64,000 nucleotides of DNA, taken from the NCBI GenBank assembly GCA_033980235.1, contig CM067074.1:35852723-35916722 (forward strand). The letters are read 5' to 3'. Origin of the DNA: Diadema setosum. Lineage: Eukaryota; Echinodermata; Echinoidea; Diadematoida; Diadematidae. Position 1 is the first letter of the stretch; the number at the start of each line of letters is the position of its first letter. The notes under the pieces are model-generated. The model saw only the letters and a program-made list of their open reading frames with translations. It made no database searches and was not told where the DNA came from. The position numbers and the translations under genes are program-made. Below are positions 11,768-26,700 of this stretch, in pieces.

Positions 11768-14700
11768 TGTGTGTGTGTGTGTGTATGTGTGTGTGTGTGT
11801 GTGAAGTTAATGTTTATGTTTGTGCTGGCTTTATTTTATTGTGGGTTGTTGTTTTTTTTTTCTAATCTGTGCTAACAATGGTCACTCACGACACAATTTA
11901 CACAGTGCCGTGCGGTCGCGGCTTCCTGTAGTCAAAAGATAACATGATGAACAGACACAAATCCAACAAGTGTATTTGTCAGAAGATTTAAACTGTGATA
12001 TGAAGGTCTAATCATTCCCTGTGTTGTTTGCATATCCTGTAGGAGGCAGCAGTCACTGTGAAAGCTTTCGGCATGTTCAGAGCATCTCTTCCCCAAACCT
12101 ACCCGAGCGGTACCCACCGGACTTCCGGCGAGAGTGGTCAGTTGAAACAACAGAAGATGAGCAGGTAATCACTCAACAATAATCTTAACATACTCACTAT
12201 ACAAGCTGCACTTACTGAAAAACAAACAAACACACCAAAACACAAACTCTTTGTCACACATACGCAAACAAGATAATGAACGTACTACTATGTTGTGTAT
12301 AAGATCACTAATATTCCTGTTTACCTTTTACTAGTTTGTTATGCATCAACAAAGTAAATAAATGCGATATTGATATCAGGTTCAATGAAAGAGAAAAGTT
12401 GTCCATTGCCTTGACAACGCTAGAAAATTAAGCTATTTGAGACACATTTTGTGTTTTCGTGAGACAACATTAGCATTAACCGAACATTCGAGGAAACATA
12501 GCAAGACGGCGCCCGATAACATGAATTGTTTTCAATTATACACGACAACGTGCGTAATCGAAATATTGGGATTGGGGTATGGTCACCATGCAGATAACAG
12601 CAACGTAACCATTATCATGAAAGGCGATAATTACTGTGTAGCATTTAGCAGTAGACCCAGGGTCATCATACGAGACCGACACCTACGAGTCATACGGCCC
12701 ACGAGTTCGACATTGAAAAAAAAAAGGTCCATGAGTGAGTCATACAGCTCATGAGCTCGAGACCAGAGACTCCAACTCTCCCGTTTTCGACGGGAGATCT
12801 CCCGCCGAAAGCCCATTTTTGCAGAATCTCCCGTTCTCCCGTTGGAGATTTGATTTCTCCCGCCCTGGCTATGTGTCTCCCGGTGGAGAGGATTTCTTAC
12901 TTATTGCTATCGTATGTTGAAAAAATTAGCCTTAGATAGCACCAGAGAGCATCTAGAACCCTAGGAACTTTGCGCTTCGCACACATCAACTTGGAGTCTC
13001 CCGTTTGCTAGGGGTTTCGGGCGGGAGAATCTCCAGATCAGAAGGTGCTTGGGGTTGGAGTCTCTGCGAGACTATTGGCACATAAGGCCTGTAGCGGCTC
13101 AATTAGCCGCTCTTTACTACGTACCTTGTGTGTAACAGCCCAGTTTTGGCCTGTTTAATTTGCCACTGATTCAGTATTGAGTATCGGCAAGATTTCCCCC
13201 AGCCTTACATAGCTAGTGGAAATTTCCATGCATAGTTGTTTGACCTTAAATTCTGGTTCAAACCGGTTCACGGTCATGTTATGTCGCAACAATGGAGCAC
13301 ACGTTTCATAGATCTATTATTCATCATATGGTGTTAATCCAATCACTGTAGATTTAAGTGCGTAATCTATGTTACTTTTGGCCAATCGCGACCGCTATTC
13401 GCACGTCACTCATCTCACGTGCGAGATATCACGCGACCCTTCGCAGCATCGAATCACTCCCGCTTCAACCACCGTAGAGGAACGACCTCCGGATCACCTG
13501 CGGTAGAGTCACCCTTCACATTATGTGTTTTATGGGCCCGCTGGCTGTTTAAAGTTTCTACCCGGCAGCTGTCCTCTATGCGTACCAGAAATTCGGGGAT
13601 GGAGCTTCGCAGTTTTGTTGCCTCCTGCACAGAACTTTCATTTATTCGTCCTCCGACACGTCTTTGTCGTCGAGTGATTGCAACCATACATCGTTCTCGC
13701 CATGGACGATCCACTGTCCGGCTGAGCATCGACATCGTTCCAGGCGACTCACCGTCCTGTTGAACTTATCTTCTTCAGCCTCCCGCCGACTCACTGCGCT
13801 GGTAGAGAGCTGCATTTCATCTTTCTCCTAACCTCCGTTATGGCTCTCCAGCCTCATACGACGGAGCGTCGCATCACTCAAGTCTCCGAACGATCTACGC
13901 GTCGAGTTCTTCATCGCATCTTCGCGTCCGCTCAGCTCCGCAGGATCCTGTTCGTCAAGCCCCTTTTCTGTCTCCGAGTCCAGTCCTTCAATTTGGTCTT
14001 CTACGACAGCGATTGACTTAACTTTACCAGTCGGCACGATAAAGTCGCTCAGTTTAATAGACCGTGGACTGTGGACACTTATTCGCCAAACACTTACCTT
14101 GTTATTGCATGGACTTCAAGTTGATTTTCATTAGTTGGCATGTCTTCATTTCATATTGTATTCTGTAGCGCTACATTCTACATGTTCCATTTATTTAACC
14201 CCCCATATTTTGAGTGTCTTATAATGTCAGTTTATTACACTCATCTCACATTTAACTGTAACTGGTGCAATTTTTCAATTTGAACATGCCAGAGTTATTT
14301 CTATAATAAATACAGAAAAGGGAATATTTTGATTCATTTTGTTTATTTGGGTGAACTTCTTTCCAGGTAAATCATTAAAGTTAAAAAGGGAGATTGATTG
14401 TGTGAACACGCATTTTGTTTGTGTGATTGAAGATGCGATTTTATTTTACTTTCCAATAACTTCAAAACCATAACAACACACACCATTATTTTATTATCAA
14501 ACATGCATGAAATCAATTTTCCCACAGGCCCATGAGTGCGACAGTACGCAAACAAGGCCCACGAATCCGAAACCAGGCAAAAAAAGACCCACGGATTCGA
14601 CAATGGGCCAAAAAAAAAAAAAAAAAAAAAAAGCCCACGATACCGACATTACAACACTGAGCACATCTAGCTATCTTCATTGCTGTGTAAAATGTGTATA

Positions 14701-17700
14701 GTTTACATGTGTGTTTTATTTTTGACTGTCAATATTTGTATGCGTACACGTGCGTCTGTGCGTATGTGCGTATGTGTGACTAGTCAATACGAAAACATGA
14801 TAATGCACCCCAACATTGCATTCAGTTTAACTTTTCCAACACACTAACCTTTGGTATAAATTTTCAATAAACCAACAAAGATAATGAGAACTCGGCCATT
14901 AGATAGAAATGTTTTTTTTTTTTTATATTGGCACTGAAGATTTGTTTAGGTCAACTTTTCAAGGGACATGGCATTGAATAGATTAATTCAAATAATAGTG
15001 GTAACTTGCTCCCTAAAATGTCTTCAGGGTTTAGACAAGAGATAGGTAAGATATCCAAAATTATTATTTCTTATCTAAAAGTGTTTTTTTTTTCTATTTT
15101 ATTAACCCAATCATGTAATTTGCAATATTCTCTCTGTCTCGAAATCGGAAAGTTATCAAGATAACGTGGATATGAGTGTATTGTATAAATCCTATACGCC
15201 TACCACAAAATTTTACTGATATGATTGCTATAGATGTCGCATGACCAGCACCAGATCAGCAGCCTAGCTCTAACGTTTCATAGTCACGTACGCACTCCTG
15301 TACGATCTAGGATGGATAAATATACATAATTGAACGATGTTGCATTGAAGTGTACCAGCCAGGTTCCAACAGTGAAGAGAGTAAACTTGAGGGCAGGGGT
15401 TGGAAGGTAACGCCATCCGCAAAGGCACGTGACGAAATGTATATTTTAGTTTCGTGTTCCAATGTCATTAAAGCTGTAGATTAAAATGTGCACGTTTGGT
15501 CAAGGCACAGTACCCGGGGAAAATGATAAAGTCGAGATGAATGGAAGAAGATGGTTCATTGGCATCGCGAGCGATTCACTTTTCAAATCAAGAATTGCTT
15601 GGCTGGCTGTGGATCAAAGGGAAAAACAATGTCACACAATTATTATTGGTTCTACCAATATTATCATGACGATGGCAATGGTGATGATGATAATAGTGCC
15701 ATTTATTTGTAGAACGGCCAAAGGCTCCCACCTCCCGAAATACGTCACTCGTTCTTTAGTTCAGATTTGAAGGCACAAGATTGTTTAAAATTCCGAACTT
15801 GGATTGGTAGAGCGTATTACACGTCTATTATGCGCAACTGTACGAGGATCGGGAAGAAGTGCCTATAATGTGTATATGAATGTCTAGGTTTCTAAATTGC
15901 ATGTTTGATCATACGGTTAGTAGTGAAAATATACACACACACTACCCCCCTCCCCCCATCACATAGCGTCAGATCTTCTAAAATACGAGACAATTCTCTA
16001 AGTTTGAATGCCTTCAATTATCAGTCTTTATAGTATAATGATAATCCTGACTTGTCTTCTTTGTACCAGCATGTGAAATCAAAAGATTAAAGGGCGATGT
16101 AAAGGCAGTCAGAGTCACGTGACAATCAATGGCGTCAACAAAGAGATCATTCACCACAGCCTCTGCTAGAAAGTTACGCGTACTCTCCTAAGACGCTTTA
16201 ATTGCGGGCATCTCAATTAAAGAGAGAGAATTAGTCTCATGAGCATGGAACCCAAATAGAGCACATCATTAAAATATGATTCGAAGCTGAAATCGCCTCC
16301 ACCATATTTTTTTTTTAAGAGGCAACCCTTAAAGAATGTGGGTCACTCAAAGTTATTGCAATGTTTGAAATGATCGAGGTTAGCTTTAGTTTGTGAAACT
16401 TTTAAACTATTTCCTAAAGCAGCATCAACGATTCCTTATATGATTTCAGATGAAAATGTAAAAGATTAATTGCATTCAAGGTAACATTTTGATAAGCTTA
16501 CCACTTCTTTCCTCTCTATTTCCGCTATACTCCAGTCACTAATTCTTTAAAGGAGATATCCGGATGATTTTCAGATGTTTACACTTGAACAATATAAATT
16601 AGCTATACTGGGAACAGAGTTTCAGAATGTAAAGTGATTGGGAGGAGGAATGAGAATGTTTTCAAACTTGATAACAAACCACAATGAACAAGGACGATGA
16701 CATTCACCATACGATGACTTCACCATACGAATGCATGATTTGGGGCTCAAGGAAACAGATCAAAAGAAGAAACATGCATTATTTCTACAAAGGTGGACTT
16801 GTCAAACAGGCAGTATTGTTAATGGAATTATGCAGCTGCATTTCTGAAACGTGTGCATCTCCTATGTCATCATCCTTGTTCAGTGTAATTTGTTTTGGTT
16901 GTTTTTTAGGGTATTTAATTTTCCTGCTCAAGAACCACAATAAATTCCACAAATCTATACAAGGAGCTGTCGATTTATGAACTACATGATGTGCAATTAT
17001 GAAAAATAGTCTGGATTCCCATTTGATTATAAAGGAATCGTTTTTAAAAGGTACAGGGGGTAATTGCAATAATACTGTAAACTGACGGCAACAAGGCGTA
17101 ACACAACTGAGGATGAACATGAGGTCATGCTATCTTGAGTACTCTTTATACAATGATCTCTAAGACATTCCCTAAGAATGGATGAAATAGAATTTCGTGG
17201 CAAGAACTTTTTTATGTACAAGTCCCCTTCTCTGCGAGGTATGATACCCCCATGTGGCTATAATAATGAGTTTTTGAGGGATTTTTGAGTTTCAGTATGC
17301 TTTCTTGACACTTTGTTAAACCGTTTCTATAGGTTTTGATGCAAGTTAACGTTCTGGAAATCGAGCGACCTTGGGACACACTCACAGTAACTCACCGGTT
17401 CACCCACAATAACAGCACCAACACTTTCAAGCTGTCAAGCGGCAATGTGACGTCACTGTTTCTACCGAGTGGCGGTCACACAACATTCGAGTTTTGCAGT
17501 GACGTCATGAGGGAATTTGATGGTTTTGACTTGGATGTATACTCGTCTCTCATTAATAGTAAGAATTTTTAGGTTTCTCTTCCTCTCGATTCTTTCGATA
17601 TATGTCCGCTTAATAGATAATTTTTAGTCTAATACATTAACAATGTTCTTTAATCCCTGTTTGGGACAGATAATGTGATACTTTTCTAATGAATTCCAAA

Positions 17701-20700
17701 TGCCCAGTCAGTAAAGCTACGCACAGGTTGTGTTTATCTTTCTGAAAAAAGGGACCTTATTTACCTCAAACACAAACAACCCAACGCCAGGCAAACATGT
17801 TTAGATTTTCTTTCTTAAGATAAACAGATATAAAGTTATATGTCTTTTGATGAATTCATTAGGAAACATCTTCCAAATCTGAAAATGAGAACGAGAGGTG
17901 TTTTGGATCCATCAGAAGAAATAGATTGGTGTGCAAGAATGCCAATTATACGATCGTGAAAATTGTTTCTAGTGAAATGCATGTCAGTATGTTGATTTCC
18001 TTCTGTCCACTATACCAGTAACAATCTGTTATTAGACGCTACTCTTAAAATAGATACAACGAGGGACTTTCTCTGACCATGTCATAGCCACCCAGTCCCT
18101 AGTCTTTTGCACAAGATCAATGGAAATTGTTAGGTAATAACATCTTTAGCTCAGTTATGTCGAGTTCAAATCATAGAACTGTTTTATGAAATCTTACGAT
18201 TCCAAATCAAGTTTTAACTTTTACAGAAGTCCCACTGAGTAAAAGATAATTTTGTCTGTACTATGTTGAAGTGTTCTTAACGGCAAATAAATACCTTAAA
18301 TAAATTATCTGTACTATGTTATTCATGCCCCCAGCCACGTGTGGAAGCGCTGATCTTCACGGCTTCGTGTGTTTGTCGGGACTGCAAACGATCAGGACTG
18401 TAGCCAGGTGTAATCATGTGGTAGATTGCCATGACTTTTCCGACGAGGTTGGCTGCGGTAGTGAGTATCCGCCTACACTCTTGTCTAGTGGATGAAAATC
18501 ACAACACCAAGACATAATGGTACTTTACGCACACAGTTACACACTATCAAATATGTTTCTTTTTCTAAGATTTTTTCATCTGTTTTCTCTCTCTGTATAT
18601 GATTACAAGTATATAAGTATTAATACGTGAATTACTTATAATTGGTTGTTCTTACTGTAAAATTATCTCCAAATATTGTGCTTGAAAAGAGATAATGTTA
18701 GGTATTGACTTGTTTGGTAACCGTTGTGTTCGGTATTATTTTTCAATGGATCTCCTTCCAATTTTGTGTGGTAATAACCTGACTTCGAGTTATTACCATA
18801 ACAATTAAAGCAACAACAACAATAACAATAACAACAAAATACTCTCTAAACATGTCGAGGTAAGATGCAATGTGGATATAAAAATCGAGTGAACACCTTT
18901 TTTTTTTTTTGGCGCTAACATCGATTTGCAACGTTTTTCAGACTGCAGTGATGAGTTCTTCGCGTGTCGAGGAAGCGATATCTGCTTGGCAGCGGATTAC
19001 CAATGTGACGGTGTCAACGACTGCCCTCTATCGGATGATGAGGAAAACTGTGGTGAGTTTCACCAGAACTTTTAAAAGAAGTCAAATATCCCTTATTCAT
19101 TCTTTTATTACTTCTAAAACGCGCATTTAGACAATACGGGAACAATAAAGGGAAAAAAGTTTTAAAAATGATTAGATTAAGAGATTATTAAAGGGGCAGT
19201 CCAGACGATTTTCATAATTTCACATCATGTGGTACAAAAATCAACAGTTCCATGTATAGATTTGTGGAATTTATTGTGGTTCTTGAGCAGAGAAGCAAGA
19301 CTTTGAAAACCTTTAAACAAATTACAGTGAACAAGAATGATGGCATATGAGGCTCACATTATTTCAGACATGTAGCAGTGTAATTCCATTGCAATACCGC
19401 TCGCTAGAAAATTAACCTGTGTATAATCTATGCATGCCCTTTTCTCTTGTTCTGCTTCCTTCAGCCCCAACTCATGCATTCTTTTGGTGACCTAGTCATG
19501 TCATCATCCTTGTTCATTGCAATTTGTCATAATATTTCAAAAATATTCTCGTTCTTCATCCCAATTATCATGAATTTTGAAACTCTGTCTAAGTATGACT
19601 GATACATAGTTGTTCAAATCTTAATATCATCAGCAAGTCTTCTTTAAACCCTTTCAGATCTAATTCGACCATGAACACAAAAGGATATTTTTTTTTCCAT
19701 CAACACCACTCCACTTGTGAGGCAAAAATTAGATATCTCCTTGAATCTGTTTGTCTGTAACATCCCAAAGTATTCTTATATAAAGTTTAAACAATGTAAA
19801 AGCAAGTACAAGTTTAACTTTGAAGAAATCCAAAACAAGTTGAAGGGAAAGTAAAGAAACACCGTACGATAGCTGAATCATAACGACCTCTTTTCAGAAT
19901 ACCTTTAAATACCAATGACCAGCATAAAACAATATTTATGCATTTTTAATAAATTCTGACGTTTTTGTTTTTCTTAGATCAAATGTGTCTAAAGCTATTA
20001 CAGTTACTATTACTTTTTGACATCGTCAGCTATATATAAATTATCAGCATTTATGGCAGCAACAACCTGCCTTCTTGGTAGAAATTTGCTTTTGTTGGTG
20101 TAGTAATACACTATGATTATGCCAGTAATAGATAGGACGCATTGTAGAATGATTTGATGATACAACTCTGCAGAAACTCTCCGGTGTCCATTGGATTGTT
20201 CATGCGGTGAGTCGCCTTACAATGACCGACACGGTCCCCTCCAACCAGCCTGTGGTCAACCAGACTGGCAGCCAATGTGGATAAACTGCACCAACGGCTG
20301 GAATGAAGAATACGCGAGGAACACTACGAAGAAGGCAATTCTATTGTAAGCTTCGCTGCCACAAATGATGCTGCTTTCAAATGTTCATGTTTAGATTTCT
20401 CGATTAGAAGCATGTGTCCTGTTCTTTTGTATTTGTTCTTCATTTGAGATGACGATCAGTCATATAGGAGTGAACTATTTTTCTTCTCGACATTGTGATA
20501 TACCTAAATAAAAGGCCTATGTGCTAAAACAAAATGTATGATGCGGTGTTGTGTATGGTAAAGACTCGGAACGCGCCTTCCCTATAACTTGCATTTTTTC
20601 GTGTTACTAATAATATAATTAAAGGAAGACATTGTAGGGAATCTTATCTAAGTAATTTGAAGAAATATAGCAGGAATATCAATATAACATATTGTATTAT

Positions 20701-23700
20701 ACTTATTATATATGTGGTACATATTCAGACATCCTTTCGTGATGAGGGAGCTCTGAATCAGTATACAAGTCAACGTGCGTTTGCATTGTACGGTCCCTTT
20801 AAGTCCGAATGTCTGTACACGGGAAGCTATTGCTATCAATTGGGAATAATATGAACATTGATCACACAGGGTCTTTCGCCAAGATGCTTATTAAATTTAA
20901 TTACCCGTTTGTCTGCCATAACAGAGACATACGTGTCCATTTAGTTCCTATTACGTAATACCATTGGATAATGTACTATGAATCGTAAACATGTTTTTGT
21001 ATTCTTAATTGTTTTGTTTTGTTTTGTTTTGTTTTGTTCTATTTGGCTTGGTATACATCGTCTGTATTTCTTTTCGTTCTTTTTTCGGTCTGATGTGACA
21101 ATGCAAAGACCGAAGCTCAATCTGTGGACTTTGCATTGTGTTTCATGCAATGGTCAAAGTGAAATAAGTCAAATTGAACTGGAATAGTTATTGCATTTGT
21201 GGAGGGATCTAATGGCACTAAGTGTAGCTTTGGGGACCACTAGATCCTATTATGATATGGTTGCCTTGTTTGAAATTTATTATGTTTCGTTCATAGCTAG
21301 ATTGTTTACAGTACTTTGTCTGGACGTTTCAGGTATGTAAGGTTAGTTTGTACTCTCTCAAATTAAATTCAAATGCTTTTATTTCCATATAAAGTAATAC
21401 AAGTCTATATACGCTTACATGAGTACAGAGTATTTTAAGGAACTTTGAATCACATAAGCTTCAACATAACATTGATGTAATTATAATACTATCAACATAT
21501 TTATTTGTTTACATATAAATTAACAAGGAAGAAAAGACAATTCTATTTTTCAAGTCTATTTATGACAAAGAGGAATAAATCATTCACAAGAGAAGTGTAC
21601 ATTTTGTGAATAACTGTTGAAGATGAGGGCATCCCAAGATTCGTCAAGGACTCCATGTATGAAAATGTTCATATCATGACGTCAGGCGAAACAAACCACA
21701 CTGGTTGGCAAATAACGTTCTACAAGATGCTGGAGTCCCTATTATTTGAATTACTTACAACCAGAGTAAAGCAGAAAGTTTAACATGTGTTATTTCTCTC
21801 TTTGTTATCCAGAAATCTGATTGGTGCAAATACTGGAGATTTAGCAGCTGGGTCATTTCAAGGACTGGAAAACGTGCACACGCTGTGAGTTTGATAGTCG
21901 TAAGAGACAATCAAGTCATGTAAAGTAGCATATCATGCGTTTGCAAGAATTAGAAATAATATCACGGCGACATTGAAACAAGGAGACAATTCTGAGTCAT
22001 GGCAAATTGATCGTTTCCCTCCTATCATCAACATTAAGTGATAAGTTGAACTCAAGCACTTTATGTATACATGCTAATCAAACAAGTACTAAGAATGTTT
22101 TAGAAATCCTTCGTAAAATAGAATGATATTGCTCTAAATTAATGACATTAAATGTCTGCGTTATTTTTTTCCTACTTTAGATGTCCTACTTTTATGCCCC
22201 TGATTATAATGCAGTAAACATTTATTTACGGATTAGGAAAAAAAGTATAGTTATTAGAGTGCGTTACATTGTAGCCTCTCATATCTTCATGATTTCATTA
22301 TATCACATCAGTAGGCTTATATTCGTTTCTATTCCTGCAGGGACTTATCTTCAAATCAGCTTACCCGCCTACAGCCTGGTATCTTTGATGGACTCCATCG
22401 CTTGTGGAAACTGTACGTACATTATTCACAACGACGTTTACTTTGTCTCAGTTCCTGTCTGTGCATGATGTTCCAACAGTTGCAATCGAAGCGTTTGATC
22501 ACAGCTAATAACTCATTTCTTAACATTTCAGTATAAGTCCATCATTAGATAGACCAAAATAAAGCCTATGAAATGATACCTCACTTATTGAACAACAAAG
22601 AATAGTATTCTTGACATTATGATTAAAAAAAAAAATGATGCCATATTATTTCATCTGTCTTTTTTTTTCAGCAGCTTTACTATCAAATATGAAATATCTC
22701 AAAGTAATAAAAATCTCTGCGATAAAACGCTTCAATTACAATTGTCATATCTTCACAGTCGTTATTTTTATGTCCCTATTACAAAGGCATTGAAGACGCC
22801 TGCTGGTTGTTTAAAGATCTGTTTGAAAATTAATGTCTGTAATTGTTACCACTACTATTTTCAAAAACTGAGAGTCGACAATTCTCTTTCTCTTTCACCT
22901 CATTCCCTACTTCACTTTGAAGGACTAAGTAGGCGCACGTGTGAAAAATAATCGTCTTTATTTTATGCGCTTGAAAAATAAATTATGTGTAAAGATCATT
23001 TTTGTAATTTTGTTTTGTTACGAGGATAGGATAAGATTGTTATACAGGAGGTTGATGCAGAGCAAAACGTAGAATGGAATCCGCAAAATATATTTCATTT
23101 TAGAATCAAGACGCAGTAAGCCGCTGTTTTCCATTGATATTAATATATCACTGCAACGACTCATTGCATATTAAGTTGTCAAAGGCTTGCATGATTTTGA
23201 AAGCAGCTTGATACAATTCAGCTGCAGTATACTTTAAAATGATTTGTACAAAGTTTATTTCAAATCGTACGTTTGTAAGAATTTTGGGAGTTCTTCAAAA
23301 TATTTTGAAAACCTTCTGCACTTCCCGATTATTTCTTTTTATAATGTTATGTTATTATTGAATGAATTGAATGAGATATATGTAATATGTATTATGAATA
23401 TAATGGTTATTATTTTATTTTTCTGCAACAAGTAATGCAAAACATTTATGTTTCATCTTATTTGTAATCTGTGACGTATATGTTCAATGAACAATTGTTA
23501 TCTGTTTGTACCTCTTGTGTGTAACGCTGGTGGAAGGCGCATTTCCACTTTCGCATTGTGGACAATAAAGCAATCAATTCAATTCAATTCAATTCAAAAT
23601 TTTCTACCATACAGAATCCTCAATAACAACAGTGTGTCACATCTAGAAAGAGAAACATTCAGAGGATTATACAACCTGCGCCTGTTGTAAGTATAGTTTA

Positions 23701-26700
23701 CGGACATATTGTACATAACGTCATTTATAGAAGAGCTTGGATTAACCCACATACTAATCTGCACCACAAACAACCAAAATCCACAACGACGTAAACAACA
23801 ATAATAATAACAGCAACAAAAACAAAAAGGAACAAAAAACAAAAACAAACGGCAAGTGAAAATGTAAAATTCAGATCGGGGAAGTGATGTTAGAACAAAG
23901 GTAGCTTGAAGAGTTTTGAGCTATGTGGTTTATACCAATCTTATCAGTTTTTGCTGCAATGAAATGTTATGGGTTATTGTTAATAGCTTAGATAAGCCAT
24001 ACAAATTTAAGGTAGAATTAGTCAAAATGAGAATGGATCTTATCCACAGACTCATCTTAATTCAAGATAGCATAAATTGTAAGATGTTTTATGGCGAATT
24101 TAGTAGTATTACCCTCAAAGAGGGGGCAATGCAGTCTGACATAACCTTAAAATAGATATTAAGTACTTATCTAATTGGACCATTCCTACTTTGAGCGTTC
24201 ACGTCGCGGTCCCTGTCAGGTATTTTCCACTTGCGAATCCTTCAACCACACTTCGCTATCAACAATTATCCCACATAATTATCATGACTCAACAAGACAT
24301 TAGAACTGTCGATAATGCCCAAGGTCGCAAGCATGGGCCCTCATCAGGGCCGGCGGCCTTGAGTTTAATATCATCGAACATCGAAGGACCAACTGGCGCC
24401 AAACGAAATCTTTTGGCGGATCTATACACCAAGCATAGTTGTGATATTCTAGCTCTGTCTCCAAGAGACATCGCGGACCTTTATGGGTACGTCCTCGCAT
24501 CTCGGGTATGACCCTTATTGCCGAGAGGCCACATGACCAGTATAGAAGTGCAGCCTTCTTACGCAATATGGGCTGTCTGCTGACAAGATATCTATTTCTG
24601 ATACGGATGACACTGAAATCATTACCATCAACATCAAGGGAATATCTGTCAGTTCGGTGTATAAACCTCCTTCCATCATATTTGACATCCCCCTGATGTC
24701 ACCAGCAGTCGCATCAATGTTGTCACAGGAGACTATAACAGCCATCATGTCAATTGGGGTTATGCTGAAACTAATGAAGATGGTGAGCTAGTCGAGAGCT
24801 GGGCAGACTCCAACCAATTGTCTCTCATTCATGATGCCAAGCTCCCTCCTTCTTTCAACAGTTCACGATGGAGGCGGGGGTACAACCCAGACCTGATTTT
24901 CACATCCAGTATTGTTGCCAATCAGTGTGAGAAGATTGTCCTGGATCCCATTCCCCACACACAGCATCGACTAGTAGGTCTCAAGATCACTGCAGTCTTC
25001 TCTCCTCGTGCTGTTCCCTTCAGGCGGCGTTTTAATCTCAAGAAAGCCAACTGGAAGGGCTTCTCTGATGACCTACACTCAGCTATTCTAGATCCTCCCA
25101 CTACCATGACTACCCCTGGCAATTATGATGCTTTTGTAGAATCAGTTAAATCATTGTCGCGCCATAACATTCCTCGTGGCTGCCGCACAAAATACATCCA
25201 GAGCTTGACTGATGACTATAGGGCATTATATAATGACTACATCTTGCCTTTTGAGGATGACCCTTTTAGTGATGACATCATTGAGCTTGGTGAAGCCTTA
25301 GCTAATTCCATCACAGAGGTAAGGCGGAAGAAATGGCAAGAGCTCATTGAAGGCACAAATATGACTCATAGTAGCAGGAAAGCCTGGAAGACCATCCGCA
25401 TCCTAGGAAATGACTACACAAAGCCGCAGCCAAGGCCGCAAGTCACCGCTGACCAGGTTGCCCACCAACTCCTCTTCAATAGTTGGGGAAATCCAAATCA
25501 CCGTCCTCAGAGGGCTAAACTTCCTAGAGCTGCTAATGCATCCTCACAAGACTCCTCAGGTTTCACAAGGCCATTCACAATGAGTGAACTGGAATCTGCA
25601 ACGAAGTCTATGAAAAACAACAAGGCTGCAGGTCTTGACGATCTTCTTGTGGAACAGATCAAACACTTCGGACCAGGTGCACGCAGATGGCTTCTTGATA
25701 TGGTCAATGAATGTGTTAAGTCCAACAAGATCCCAAAGATGTGGAGGAAAGCAAAAGTCATTGCTCTACTGAAACTTGGTAAAGACCCTGCCATCCCTAA
25801 GAGCTATAGGCCACTATCCCTACTCTGCTACATGCACAAGCTGTTTGAACGCCTCCTCCTGAACCGTATAGCATCGTTCTTTGATGATCACCTTATCCCG
25901 GAGCAGGCGGGTTTCAGACCTGGAAAAGCATGTACAAGACAACTACTGAGCCTCACACAGTACATCGAGGATGGTTTTTAGAACAGGAAAATCACTGGTG
26001 CTGCCTTTGTCGATCTTTCTGCAGCATATGTCACAGTCAATCACCGTATCCTTGCCAAGAAACTGTATGAGATGACCTCAGATGTTGGACTCACAAAGCT
26101 GATCTGCAACATGCTATCAAACCGCAGACTCTTCGTAGACCTCGACGGTAGAAGGAGTAGATGGAGGACACAGAAGAAGGGACTTCCTCAAGGGAGTGTG
26201 CTTGCCCCTCTGTTGTTTAACATCTACACAAATGATCAACCCATTCAACTAGACACTAGACGCTTTCTCTATGCTGATGACCTGTGCATTGCATCTCAAA
26301 AGAACACCTTCGAAGAAGTACAGGACTCCCTCCCCAATGCACTGGACTTAATCATCCCCTACTATGCCAACAACCATCTAAGAGCTACCCCAGAATAAAC
26401 GCAAATCAGTGTGTTTCATCTTAAGAACAGGGAAGCCAACCGTCAGGTACGGATTAGTTGGTGTGGAAAACGCCTGCAACCTATATCCAAGTCAGTCTAC
26501 CTAGGGGTGACACTTGACAGGTCCCTCACTTTCGAGGATCACATCACTAAGACCAAGGCCAAGGTGGCATCAAGGAATAGTATCCTCAGAAAGCTCACTA
26601 ATACGAAGTGGGGTGCTGATGCGAAGACAGTACATACATGTTGTAAGTGTACCGCAATTGTACATTATGTTATTTTTCTTGGTAAATGTGTCTACAATGT

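Larger units (their letters stand above)
2044..12042 (+). other. Receptor A intron 1 (10 kb), repeat-rich
   Basis: No convincing exon was found between the signal-peptide and CUB exons. The intron carries a pogo-like end, SINE copies, a TA-flanked MITE, a SINE split by TAA repeats and a LINE fragment, an inversion-duplication at 9410-9643, a (GA)n tract near 10078-10113 and a (TA)n(TG)n tract near 11733-11802. The remainder (about 7600-9400 and 10120-11730) is unremarkable AT-rich sequence. Confidence 0.5.
12165..17332 (+). other. Receptor A intron 2
   Basis: The intron splits the CUB domain in phase 0. It contains two copies of the CCACGAGTTCGAC foldback family, a CTCCCG-rich repeat, a GC-rich block of unknown origin (13380-14050) and a TTAA MITE at 16548. 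The remainder (14700-16500) shows nothing recognisable. Confidence 0.6.
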
